A DNA stretch of 64,000 bases, from contig CAWBCD010000004.1 of assembly GCA_963787205.1 (NCBI GenBank), positions 62,001-126,000 of the forward strand, written 5' to 3'. The number at the start of each line of letters is the position of its first letter. Positions within the stretch are counted from its first letter, which is position 1. This document shows positions 9,356 through 18,042 of the stretch, one piece after another. This DNA is from DATFNI01 sp963787205 (GTDB lineage: Bacteria > Bacteroidota > Rhodothermia > Balneolales > DATFMH01). The notes beneath the pieces are model-generated. The model was not told the origin of the DNA. It worked only from the letters and a program-made list of their open reading frames with translations, and did not search any database. A program made the translations under genes and the position numbers.

Positions 9356-9694
9356 GAATGTATATTTACTTGTTCATTAGATCTAAAGAATTTGAGTGCG
9401 GGAAGATAATAAATTAACAACATATTTTTAATGCCCGACTTATTGCACACTTCACTAAACGCTTTTTTTCTTCCCGTATTACTTTAAAAACAAACGGTTT
9501 GATTCAAATCTTCCACATGATCTCACAACCATAGCCGGTTACTGCCCACACGTAATTATCTATTGTGATTTTATTCCCTCGACCCACAATCATGACAAAA
9601 TCCGGCAACCTCGTTATCTAATAATGGTTTATCCGCAATTCCTAATCTGCTATCTTTAGTTAGCAAAGACTGATACAATATTGAGGGATTTCGA
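9356..9694. other. Divergent intergenic region alaS / class V enzyme
   Basis: 339 bases without an ORF of interest, between minus-strand alaS and the plus-strand aminotransferase-fold gene. It must hold both promoters. A TATCTTTA box at 9651-9658 with TTT about 20 bases upstream resembles the Bacteroidetes -7/-33 arrangement, and a GAGGG Shine-Dalgarno lies at 9683-9687 ahead of the ATG at 9695. The promoter call is tentative. Confidence 0.35.
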
Positions 9695-10879
9695 ATGAAT
9701 GTACAACCGACCCAATCACTAAACGTTGACGAAGTACGAGAACTATTCCCTTTTCTGAAACAGGGTATCTGCTATCTCAATCATGCAGCGATAAGTCCTC
9801 TTTCTTCGAAGGTAACCAGTGCCATCAAGAATAGACTGGATATACGATCTTTAGGATGCATTGAAGCTTTTACACACGATAAACCTATTATTGATGATTG
9901 CAGGGTTCAAATTGCAAGGCTTATCAATGCGGAATCGAAAGAGAGGATTGCATTTGTTCCAAATACTTCTTCCGGATTAAACATTATTGCCAATGGGCTC
10001 AAATGGTCGCCCGGCGATCATATACTGATTGGCGACGTGGAATTTCCAACCAACGTGTATCCTTTTCTCAATCTCCGTCGGCTAGGAGTGGATGTGAAGC
10101 TTATCCCAAATGATAATGGCGCCATCACAGCGGAAATGATCGAGAAAGCAACCACTCCCAAAACAAAACTCATATCTATCAGCACCGTTCAGTTTTTGAG
10201 TGGATACCGGGTTGATATGCAACGTATCGGTGAATGGTGCCGGAAGCATGATATCTGGTTTGTAGTCGACGGAATTCAGGCCGTTGGTGCTATAGAGCTC
10301 GATGTAGTTTCCAGCCATGTGGATGCGTTATGTGCCGGGTCACATAAATGGCAGATGGGTCCTCAGGGTCTTGGATTTCTGTATGTCAATAAAAAAATGC
10401 AGGATGCCATTCAGCCTTCAAATGCAGGGTGGCTGTCGGTCACTGCCCCGTGGGAACTGCTCGATTACAACCTGGAATTTCTGCCCACAGCTATGCGCTA
10501 CGAACTGGGCACAATGAATGCAAATGGCATTGTCGGGTATCATGCTGCTCTGAAGCTGCTGAATGAGATTGGCATACGAAATATTCAACAGCGCATTCTG
10601 GATCTGACGAGTCGCATATTGTCCGAATTCTCGCACTGGGATGACATCAGTATACTGACGCCGAATGATGATCATCACAGGGCCGGTATCGTAACACTTG
10701 ACCTGCCTGATATGGTAGATCCTGATGGGCTTATGGAAAATCTTTCGAAAGAGAACATCGTGGTTGCAATCAGAAATGGAATGTTACGCCTTTCTCCTCA
10801 CTTTTATAACACGGAACACGAAGTGGATCATAGTGTATCCATCATTAGTGATCTCCTGAGAAAAAAGGGAGTCAAATAA
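9695..10879 (+). CDS. PLP-dependent class V aminotransferase / cysteine desulfurase-like
   Basis: 394 aa, fold type I. YLNHAAISPLSS at the N-terminus binds the cofactor phosphate region, VDGIQAVGAIELDV carries the Asp that contacts the pyridine nitrogen, and AGSHKWQMGPQGLGF holds the Schiff-base Lys (about 221). The set resembles the selenocysteine-lyase/isopenicillin-N-epimerase-like branch more than housekeeping IscS, and no clear active-site Cys loop is seen, so desulfurase activity is uncertain. GAGGG precedes the start by 7 bases. It is 10 bases upstream of the YihY gene and likely co-transcribed. Confidence 0.8.
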   Translation: MNVQPTQSLNVDEVRELFPFLKQGICYLNHAAISPLSSKVTSAIKNRLDIRSLGCIEAFTHDKPIIDDCRVQIARLINAESKERIAFVPNTSSGLNIIANGLKWSPGDHILIGDVEFPTNVYPFLNLRRLGVDVKLIPNDNGAITAEMIEKATTPKTKLISISTVQFLSGYRVDMQRIGEWCRKHDIWFVVDGIQAVGAIELDVVSSHVDALCAGSHKWQMGPQGLGFLYVNKKMQDAIQPSNAGWLSVTAPWELLDYNLEFLPTAMRYELGTMNANGIVGYHAALKLLNEIGIRNIQQRILDLTSRILSEFSHWDDISILTPNDDHHRAGIVTLDLPDMVDPDGLMENLSKENIVVAIRNGMLRLSPHFYNTEHEVDHSVSIISDLLRKKGVK

Positions 10880-10889
10880 TTGCACAAAT

Positions 10890-11813
10890 ATGTGGCCTTA
10901 CAAGAAGCTCAAGGATTTTACCGTTGAAACCGCTAATAATTATTTTTATGACGATATCCCCCTTCACAGTGCGGCTCTGGCTTTTTATACCATATTCTCT
11001 CTGGCCCCGCTTCTAATTCTAATTGTAGCCATATCCGGTTTCCTTTTTAGTGAAGATATCTCACAGCAACAACTTCATTCATATCTGCTTACGATAGTTG
11101 GTCCTGAGGCGACTTCAACACTGATGAACATCCTATCCTCGACTGCCACCCTTCACAAAACAGGAATCATCGAAACAGTAATCAGTGCTGTGGTGTTGGT
11201 ATTTGGTGCTACGACAGTGTTTACCCAATTAAAAAATACCCTTAACAGGATATGGAATGTTGTTCCTAAACCGGGACAAACCATTCGATCAATCGTTGTA
11301 AACCGTCTTTTAGCACTTTTGACGGTACTATTGCTCGCCCTTTTGATGATTCTTTCACTCATCCTGGAAGCTATCATGTCTTTCATAAAACCTGTTGTCA
11401 ATACCGCATTGCCTCTTGGAATTCATTTTTGGGATGATATGAATACGTTGTTCACCATTTTGATTACAATGATTTTGTTTGGCGCGATTCTAAAACTGTT
11501 GCCGGATGTTAAAATTCCCTGGTGGATTGCCACGGTAGGAGCAATTATCACAACAGCACTTTTTTTGGTTGGTAAGTACCTGATCGGGATATATCTGTCA
11601 ATGGGACATATTGATTCCACTTATGGAGCAGCCGGGAGTTTAATTGTATTCTTAGTTTGGGTATATTATAACGCTATGATTGTTTACCTGGGTGCAGAAA
11701 TTACGCATTCATTGATGCGTCGCTATGAAGAAAATATACAACCCTCAAGCCATGTGATGTTGCAGAAATATCCGGATGAGGAACCGAATGTGGATCAGGA
11801 TGCTATGTCTTGA
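10890..11813 (+). CDS. YihY/BrkB-family inner membrane protein
   Basis: 307 aa with about six hydrophobic segments. The motif HSAALAFYTIFSLAPLLIL near residue 27, GATTVFTQLKNTLNRIW and the C-terminal YGAAGSLIVFLVWVYYNAMI region with an EITH tail define the YihY/BrkB family (once misnamed ribonuclease BN). Function is unsettled; transport or envelope roles have been proposed. It follows the class V enzyme by 10 bases with the same orientation, so they form an operon; nothing in the sequence shows a biochemical link. Confidence 0.88.
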   Translation: MWPYKKLKDFTVETANNYFYDDIPLHSAALAFYTIFSLAPLLILIVAISGFLFSEDISQQQLHSYLLTIVGPEATSTLMNILSSTATLHKTGIIETVISAVVLVFGATTVFTQLKNTLNRIWNVVPKPGQTIRSIVVNRLLALLTVLLLALLMILSLILEAIMSFIKPVVNTALPLGIHFWDDMNTLFTILITMILFGAILKLLPDVKIPWWIATVGAIITTALFLVGKYLIGIYLSMGHIDSTYGAAGSLIVFLVWVYYNAMIVYLGAEITHSLMRRYEENIQPSSHVMLQKYPDEEPNVDQDAMS

Positions 11814-12133
11814 GTTTTTAAAAATCAGATAACAAGCGATAAAAAGATATAGCTATAATGATTGGAGATTCGGGTTCAAAAAGATACAACGGTAGATGAT
11901 GAATTTGGAAGCAACGACCAATAACAACCAAATCTTGTCTCTTTCTTTACGGGCCCAAAAATCACATTAATCAAAAAATATTTAAGAATGTGTGTTTAAA
12001 CACAAAATATCACGGAAAAGGGATCGTTAAAGGTGATGAATAAAAAATTTAGTTTCTTTATAAAATTCGCATAATAGTTTTGACATAAGGTCGTTTAAAC
12101 ATCATCAAACATATACCCTCATAAATCCTCCAC

Positions 12134-12167
12134 AAAGGGTACGACTTGAACGTCGTGCCCTTTTTTA
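12134..12167 (+). terminator. Rho-independent terminator
   Basis: Stem AAGGGTACGAC/GTCGTGCCCTT with one wobble pair and a short loop, followed on the plus strand by TTTTTTATTT. It either closes the class V-yihY operon after a long 3' UTR or ends a small RNA. Confidence 0.8.
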
Positions 12168-12351
12168 TTTCAATGAAGTCGTAACTAACGATGACAAATG
12201 CTATTTAGCCGATTTGGAAGGCTTAACCGCTCGTACAAAGAAGTTCAGCTGCAGGGTATAGTGTAAACTTATGAGAAATAAATCAAGTGCTTAAGTAAAG
12301 CAAGAAATACTGAAGCTTCTCTCCTGATAATATATCCGTTTCATTGGGATA

Positions 12352-12387
12352 TAAGCCTGCTCCATTCCCCATAACGGAGCAGGCTTA
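12352..12387 (-). terminator. 12-bp perfect hairpin downstream of FNR gene
   Basis: Perfect arms 12352-12363 and 12376-12387 around a 12-base loop, 40 bases past the minus-strand reductase stop. On the minus strand the tail is only weakly T-rich, so it is a probable but not classical terminator. Confidence 0.55.
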
Positions 12388-12427
12388 GGAATTCCCGGAT
12401 CAGCATCCAAACTGTGGGATGATTTTA

Positions 12428-13369
12428 TCAATAGACTTCCAGAAAGACCCGATCGGTTGGTTTAAGCCCCCGTTTAAGTTCGTCACGGGTTAATGTAGCA
12501 GGATCTTTACCCATAATGGATTCAGAGACAGTGACATAGCCCGGGATGTTGAATTTGAGAAGCCGTTGATAGATTCCCGTCTCCATGCCTTTCAATCCAC
12601 AAATATAGATCAGGGTATTTTCACGTTGCAAAATGGAACGCAGCCATTCCGAATCCTCTATCTGGTGCTGAACATAGCTTTTTGTACCATTCGCACGTCT
12701 TGCTTCTCTGGATACACTTTTCAAATAGTGAAAATTCGAAGCTTTCCTGGACAAGGAATCAAAAAGGTCATCGTAGAGAAAATCGGTACGATATGGGCTA
12801 CCAAAAACCAAGGCTATTTCAGAGGATGCTCCCTGGCCCAAAAGATCGAGCGACATACCTCTGAACGGTGCGATTCCCGTACCTGTCGCAAAAAACACAT
12901 AATTGTAATCTGCAGGATTGTTCGGCAGGAGAAAACGCTTCCCACTAGGTCCCGTCATTTTAACAATATCACCTGCCTGCAGATCGCACAGGTAATTGGA
13001 ACAGACACCGAGAAACAGTTTATGCGTTTCCCAGTGTTCGTCAATCACCCGCTTTACGATCGTAGAAACAAGTTTACCTCCGCCCTTCTCCCCTTTAGAG
13101 GGCGAACTAGTTGAATATAGACGCAATTTGTGGGGCCTGCCATTTTCCTGAAATCCCGGGGGAACGATCCCGAAGCTCTGACCAGCAATAATATTATCCT
13201 GTAATGGGGTTCCGGAAACATCAAACGTCATGTGCCTGACAAAATTTGGGCTTGCCTCCGATGTTCCAATCCGTGTTTCCACAAGAGGAACCTCCACGGG
13301 ATCATTTGGTTTAATAATGTTGATTTTAACTTCAGGTAGAACCGGTTCTCCGTAAACAGTGTCGATCAT
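12428..13369 (-). CDS. Plant-type ferredoxin-NADP+ reductase
   Basis: 313 aa. FAD-binding RLYSTSSP near residue 105, then GVCSNYLCDLQAGDIVKMTG, the NADP-binding ATGTGIAPFRGMSLDLL, YICGLKGME, and a C-terminal aromatic end VFLEVY that mirrors the stacking Tyr of chloroplast-type FNR. It moves electrons between NADP(H) and ferredoxin or flavodoxin in the cytoplasm. A longer N-terminal extension (about 40 residues) precedes the FAD domain. It stands alone; no ferredoxin gene is adjacent. A BoxA-like fusion is excluded by the lack of an iron-sulfur domain. Confidence 0.88.
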   Translation of the reverse strand: MIDTVYGEPVLPEVKINIIKPNDPVEVPLVETRIGTSEASPNFVRHMTFDVSGTPLQDNIIAGQSFGIVPPGFQENGRPHKLRLYSTSSPSKGEKGGGKLVSTIVKRVIDEHWETHKLFLGVCSNYLCDLQAGDIVKMTGPSGKRFLLPNNPADYNYVFFATGTGIAPFRGMSLDLLGQGASSEIALVFGSPYRTDFLYDDLFDSLSRKASNFHYLKSVSREARRANGTKSYVQHQIEDSEWLRSILQRENTLIYICGLKGMETGIYQRLLKFNIPGYVTVSESIMGKDPATLTRDELKRGLKPTDRVFLEVY

Positions 13370-13757
13370 ATAAAAACCTCCTGGACAAATTCAGATAATT
13401 AGAAATAAACGAAATTTTAAAAATAGGATTGATATTATCTTGTCAAAATTGGCACAAAAACCACCATCCAGCCATTGAAAAGTATAAATACGATTTATTA
13501 CATAAAATGAACAGACCATATTAGCAGTGATTTGAAAAAAATCACCCTGAACTGACATGTGCGTTTTAAGAGAAAAGACAGCCTCTGAAGTCCGGCAAAT
13601 TGACTATTCCCATCCTTCATTCAGATCTGAATTTACCCTGAATCAAAATATCATTAATCTCAGGTGACATTTTTCAAAGATAAGAGTCCTGAAAGGAAGA
13701 GCGCTGTAACATTTCACCATATTAACGAATCGTGCTTTGTTAGTACTTGGCTATCCG
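13370..13757. other. Intergenic region, no gene seen
   Basis: 388 bases between two minus-strand genes. No ORF, RNA or clear terminator was recognised. It must contain the promoter of the downstream FNR gene. Confidence 0.5.
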
Positions 13758-15314
13758 TCACTTTTCATTATCGGTACGGGTAATAAACTGAGCAACATTA
13801 TCATGCAAGCGCTTTAATGAAGGGACATGCAGGTAAACCATATGACCGGACTGATAGTACTTCATCTCTATATTTTTCCGTAAATCCGGGGGGAGTTCCA
13901 AATGATCAATTGTGTAATCCGTGGCAAAAAATGGCGTACCAAGATCGAAATATCCGCTGTTAACCAAGACCTTAAGATCCGGATTGTATTTCAGGGCCTG
14001 GGCAAGATCTACAGCTACATTGGGTGATCCCGGCCATGCCTGACCATTGGTACGATTATAATGTTTCCACTTCCAATCGTTGCTGGCGGTACCATACATT
14101 GGTCTGTAGTGTATATTCTGACCAAATTTCAGATCATTGTGAACATATTCGTTGAACATTGATACAAAAGCAGATTTTATAGATGCACTGTGTGGATCAT
14201 ATTCTCTTGTCTGGCTCAATGGATCCATCGTTGGTCCGGTGTAGCGTGTATCCAAACGCCCGGTTGTCCTGTCAGAGTCGGCCAGGAGCTGCTTTTCAAA
14301 TTCCGCAGCCGTAACCCGCAGATTTGCTTTATCAATATATGACCCGGGGAGACCTGTATAATTATGAAGCTGACTGATAATAGATGATCGTTTAGATGGG
14401 TTTAACTTATTTCCGTCGGCCAGGGCTTCCGCATAATCTGTCAAAGCAAAGTGTTCAACCTTACTCAACAAGGGCTGCAATTGCTGAGGCTGATCCGGCA
14501 GCTTATGATGATACCACGCAGTGGCAGTCATACTTGGTAAAAACAACTCGTACGGCAGATCATTACCCGCGTTATAGCTGGCCGTGTGAAAATCTAAAAT
14601 GGAGGAAAGGAGGATGACCCCGTTCAGATCAATCGAGTCGTTCATTTCCAGAACCCTGGATAGCAGTGCGGCTCTGGTCGTTCCATAACTTTCCCCGAAG
14701 ATATATTTCGGGGAATTCCATCTGTTATTTTCTGAGAGATAATTGCTGATAAAATCGGCAAAAGAGCGGGCATCAGTATCGATACCGTAAAAATTGTCTG
14801 GTTCGCCTGCCCCACCTTTGTCCTTGCCTATAATTCTGCTATAACCGGTACCAACGGCATCGACAAAGACTTCATCTGTTACATCGAGTAAGCTGTAGTC
14901 ATTGTTAAGCAAAGTATAAGGCGCTGCAGGGGTATGAGAATGATCATTTGTTTTTACCCTGCGGGGTCCAAATGCCCCCATGTGCAACCATAAAGAAGAT
15001 GACCCCGGACCGCCATTCCAGAAGAATGTCACTGGTCTGCCTGTCGAATTATCCCCTTTCTTTGTGTAAGCTACATAAAACATCGAGGCCGTTGGTTTGC
15101 CGTTATCATCCTTCAGAATGATAGTGCCGGCTGTAGCGGTGTAATCGATACGCTTCCCCTGAATAGTAACCGAACCGGATGTCACCGATTTTTGTTCAAC
15201 CGGCGACATAGTATGTTTGGTTGAATCCGGCTTAGCATTGAATGCAAATACCTGCTCGCCCAAAAGCAGCAATCCGATTGCTACCAGAGTCGCAAAGTAA
15301 TTTTTTTTAAACAT
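13758..15314 (-). CDS. Secreted S10-family serine carboxypeptidase
   Basis: 518 aa with an N-terminal signal peptide (about 1-24, ATLVAIGLLLLGEQVFA). The oxyanion and active-site signatures of S10 are present: WNGGPGSSSLW near 95, nucleophile Ser in FGESYGTTRAAL near 205, Asp in NSGYFDLGTP and His in YYQSGHMVYLH near the C-terminus. It should trim C-terminal residues from peptides in the periplasm or outside the cell. Monocistronic by position, with long spacers on both sides. Confidence 0.92.
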   Translation of the reverse strand: MFKKNYFATLVAIGLLLLGEQVFAFNAKPDSTKHTMSPVEQKSVTSGSVTIQGKRIDYTATAGTIILKDDNGKPTASMFYVAYTKKGDNSTGRPVTFFWNGGPGSSSLWLHMGAFGPRRVKTNDHSHTPAAPYTLLNNDYSLLDVTDEVFVDAVGTGYSRIIGKDKGGAGEPDNFYGIDTDARSFADFISNYLSENNRWNSPKYIFGESYGTTRAALLSRVLEMNDSIDLNGVILLSSILDFHTASYNAGNDLPYELFLPSMTATAWYHHKLPDQPQQLQPLLSKVEHFALTDYAEALADGNKLNPSKRSSIISQLHNYTGLPGSYIDKANLRVTAAEFEKQLLADSDRTTGRLDTRYTGPTMDPLSQTREYDPHSASIKSAFVSMFNEYVHNDLKFGQNIHYRPMYGTASNDWKWKHYNRTNGQAWPGSPNVAVDLAQALKYNPDLKVLVNSGYFDLGTPFFATDYTIDHLELPPDLRKNIEMKYYQSGHMVYLHVPSLKRLHDNVAQFITRTDNEK

Positions 15315-15827
15315 TGTCAGGCTATCTTAAAAGTTAAATCCCTAATCATAGATCTGAATAAAGAATCGTAATGTAGCATTGGTTTTCCAATCAAATCAAT
15401 AAATGTTTTTATACACACTGCAACAGAACACGAATCAATATAAATGCTTTAAGATAATAGTTTAACTATTAGACATTATTATAATTGACCATGATTCGTT
15501 CTGTTATTTTGTAAGAAATTTTTTTTAAAAAAAACAGCTCTTATTGAACTTTTTGATATCTGTCAACGGTTACAATGTGGAACCGAGAACAGTTTAATGC
15601 TATTGATACCATGATCTTAACTTTTTACATCATATTTTTGATCACTTTTAATTATTGAGGATGAGTATACTGGATATAATTTGATACATCATAATTTTTT
15701 TTAATGTATTAAGATAATTTTTCTATAAGTTATATTATATATAACTATTTAAGATGAAGGTAAATACTGCTATCTATCTGTTCCCGTCTTATAGAAATTG
15801 CTTTCATAAAATTTAACCTAATGAAAA
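15315..15827. other. AT-rich divergent intergenic region
   Basis: 513 bases between the divergent S10 peptidase and AspH-like genes. Very AT-rich; no ORF. An 8-bp inverted repeat with a 3-base spacer (AGTTATAT/ATATAACT, 15728-15746) lies about 80 bases before the hydroxylase start and could be an operator, but base composition makes this weak. Confidence 0.4.
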
Positions 15828-16568
15828 ATGAGACAGCAGCTTTTGGATATAGGTTTTAAGTTACTTCAGAAGTTTGAGCGGTTGATCGTTAAATATTCAC
15901 CGCACGGAAATGCCACCTTTATAGATAATTCAGAGTTTCCCTGGACCAGGGAACTTGAGAATCATTGGATGGATATCCGAAAAGAACTTGATGAAGTGCT
16001 GAAATATCGCGATAACATCCCTAACTTCCAGGATATCTCTGAAGATCAGAAAGTGATAACGACCGACAACAAATGGAAAACATTTTTCCTTTACGGTTAT
16101 GGTTTTCAGTCGGATCAAAATGTCAAAATGTGCCCTAAAACCGCGGCATTACTCCAGAAAATACCCGGAATGAAAACCGCCATGTTTTCCATGCTTGACG
16201 GTGGAAAGCATATTCCGCCGCATAGGGGACCCTATAAGGGAGTACTCCGCTACCATATGGGGCTGATTGTCCCCGAACCGGACAAATGCAAAATTCGCGT
16301 GGGGTCCGACTACGCTCACTGGTACGAGGGGAAAGGAATGATTTTTGACGACACGCATAACCATGAGGTATGGAATGACAGTGAAAAACAGCGTGTTGTC
16401 CTTTTCGTTGATTTCATACGCCCACTCCCATTCCCCTTGTCTGCGCTCAATAAATTCCTGATCTATCTGATCAGCATATCTCCATTTGTGCAGGATGGCA
16501 AAAAAAATCAATCCAAATGGGATGCCAAACTGGAAGAAGCAGTCAACAAAATGGCAACGGCTTCCTGA
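15828..16568 (+). CDS. Aspartyl/asparaginyl beta-hydroxylase family protein
   Basis: 246 aa. The core GGKHIPPHRGPYKGVLRYHM followed by HNHEVWNDSEKQRVVLFVDFIRP contains the His residues (including the final H before EVWN) that bind iron, and the Arg that binds 2-oxoglutarate in AspH/LpxO-type dioxygenases. Members hydroxylate Asp/Asn in proteins or lipid A acyl chains (LpxO). A hydrophobic stretch near residue 205-218 could anchor it to the membrane, favouring an LpxO-like lipid role, but this is inference. Isolated gene. Confidence 0.85.
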   Translation: MRQQLLDIGFKLLQKFERLIVKYSPHGNATFIDNSEFPWTRELENHWMDIRKELDEVLKYRDNIPNFQDISEDQKVITTDNKWKTFFLYGYGFQSDQNVKMCPKTAALLQKIPGMKTAMFSMLDGGKHIPPHRGPYKGVLRYHMGLIVPEPDKCKIRVGSDYAHWYEGKGMIFDDTHNHEVWNDSEKQRVVLFVDFIRPLPFPLSALNKFLIYLISISPFVQDGKKNQSKWDAKLEEAVNKMATAS

Positions 16569-16588
16569 ACCATTTTCTCTATGAATGC

Positions 16589-16622
16589 TGATTGGGGTAC
16601 TCATAAGTAGCAACCCCGATCA
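16589..16622. terminator. Bidirectional hairpin between convergent genes
   Basis: 10-bp stem TGATTGGGGT/ACCCCGATCA (one G-U type mismatch) between the stops of the AspH-like and GH105 genes. No strong T-run, so termination is inferred from position. Confidence 0.55.
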
Positions 16623-16636
16623 GTAATAAGATTATT

Positions 16637-17905
16637 TCAATTCTGACTTCCAACCAGAATTTCAGCTCCGGCCAGCATTACCGCTCCCGGACCGTGCATG
16701 TCGTCTGAGGGGCGTTTACGATCTTTATAGAACTGCAATGTCGTTCCTATTCCTGTCCCCTGACAGGTGCCATTCACTACTCCTTCCGGTGTCACATGCT
16801 GGCAGATTCCTTCAAATGCCTTTCTGGCCATCTTCATATTGGATGCGTCAATCCAGCCGCGGTTGACAGCGCGGGCTATGCTATACGCAAACATAGCCGT
16901 ACAAGAGGTTTCTTCCCACAACTCCGGATGGTCCAAAACCTGATGCCACATGCCATCACTTGCCTGAAGTTTTTCGATGCCATTGATATGTTTCCGAAGT
17001 ATGTCAAGTAATTTTAAATGGTTAGGATCATTGTCCGGAAGAGCTGATAAAACCTCAACCGTGGCAACCATAGCCCAACCGTTTGCACGCCCCCACTTAT
17101 ATGGTGAACGTTCGTGCTTGTTTACAAAATACCCGTGGTACCAGACCCCATCCGCGTCTTGCAATCTTTTGGCCATATTAATAATCTGATGCGCCGCATC
17201 ATCGATATACTTTCGATCTCCGGTGTATTCATACCAGCGAACCAGGAACGGACAGCTCATGTAAAGATCATCCGCCCAGATGGTACCTCCCATCACTTTC
17301 GGCCGCCACAATGTACTGTCAGAAAGACGAGCCTGCTTTTGGCTTATGTACACAGCAACCGTATCCAGCATGGCCTGTTCGTCCGGTGTCAGTTTTGTAT
17401 TCGTATGCAAAGCTCCTTCCAGCATTTGAGCCCCCATCGCGCCACAGAAGTCCAACCGATCGAGTATCATAAATTCACCCAGCTTTGTGTGATCAAGAAA
17501 ATCTTCAAGCTGTTTATTATCCTGTAGCTTGTTTCTCAGACTCTCTAACCACACATAATAGCGACCGCAAATACGGTTGTGTTTGAGTACAAAATTCGTG
17601 ATGGTTGTATCCCCTGTTACATCAGCCACATGCTCCATACCGTATAGTGCAACTCCCCAGGGGTAATTCCAGGCAATTCCCTGTGGCTCTTCTGCATTCA
17701 TTGCCTGATCCAGAGAAGTAACATCCGGATACTGTCCATTTTGCAATTCATGTATATGGTGATGAGCGATTTTCTCTATTACTGCCTGAATGGATGCGTC
17801 CGTCTTTCCAGACAGATCAACGTTGGGATCTTTTTTGTTACAACCAAACAAGATTAGCGAAAGCAACAATACGGGCCTGATCCATTTTAACCTCTTCATA
17901 TCCAT
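16637..17905 (-). CDS. GH105 unsaturated glycuronyl hydrolase, lipoprotein
   Basis: Start set at the ATG at 17905, which has GGGGGG 6 bases upstream and yields a lipoprotein signal ending LILFGC (422 aa); the frame is open further upstream to 18013. The (alpha/alpha)6 barrel shows KVMGGTIWADDLYMSCPFL, GRANGWAMVATVEVLS and WHQVLDHPELWEETSCTAMF, hallmarks of YteR/YesR-type GH105. These enzymes remove 4,5-unsaturated uronic acid from lyase products of pectin, ulvan or glycosaminoglycan. It is downstream of the DUF4861 gene, from which a strong terminator separates it. Confidence 0.92.
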   Translation of the reverse strand: MDMKRLKWIRPVLLLSLILFGCNKKDPNVDLSGKTDASIQAVIEKIAHHHIHELQNGQYPDVTSLDQAMNAEEPQGIAWNYPWGVALYGMEHVADVTGDTTITNFVLKHNRICGRYYVWLESLRNKLQDNKQLEDFLDHTKLGEFMILDRLDFCGAMGAQMLEGALHTNTKLTPDEQAMLDTVAVYISQKQARLSDSTLWRPKVMGGTIWADDLYMSCPFLVRWYEYTGDRKYIDDAAHQIINMAKRLQDADGVWYHGYFVNKHERSPYKWGRANGWAMVATVEVLSALPDNDPNHLKLLDILRKHINGIEKLQASDGMWHQVLDHPELWEETSCTAMFAYSIARAVNRGWIDASNMKMARKAFEGICQHVTPEGVVNGTCQGTGIGTTLQFYKDRKRPSDDMHGPGAVMLAGAEILVGSQN

Positions 17906-17964
17906 AGGAACCCCCCAAAATTGAAAAGAAACATTAATGTTCATCCTATCACTGTGATTATAAG

Positions 17965-18002
17965 CAAAAAAAATCCCGCAGAATTCTGATAATCCTGCGG
18001 GA
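17965..18002 (-). terminator. Rho-independent terminator after DUF4861 gene
   Basis: Arms TCCCGCAG and CTGCGGGA extend to about 12 bp (17974-18002); on the minus strand eight T follow. It lies 41 bases past the DUF4861 stop and 60 bases before the GH105 start, so GH105 is either read through or has its own promoter. Confidence 0.88.
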
Positions 18003-18042
18003 AAATATAACACCCTGATACTAAGAATGTGGAAAGGGTTTT

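Larger units (their letters stand above)
11814..12427. other. Intergenic region with two hairpins
   Basis: 614 bases between convergent genes. Apart from a plus-strand terminator-like hairpin (12134-12167) and a long perfect hairpin (12352-12387) it is AT-rich with no credible ORF. The first hairpin lies more than 300 bases from the preceding stop, so an unannotated short transcript could end there. A TTGACA at 12080 has no well-spaced -10 partner. Confidence 0.5.

Noticed and set aside
12080..12117. TTGACA as a sigma70-type promoter for a small RNA
   Set aside because: No -10 box at proper spacing; the terminator alone does not prove a promoter here.
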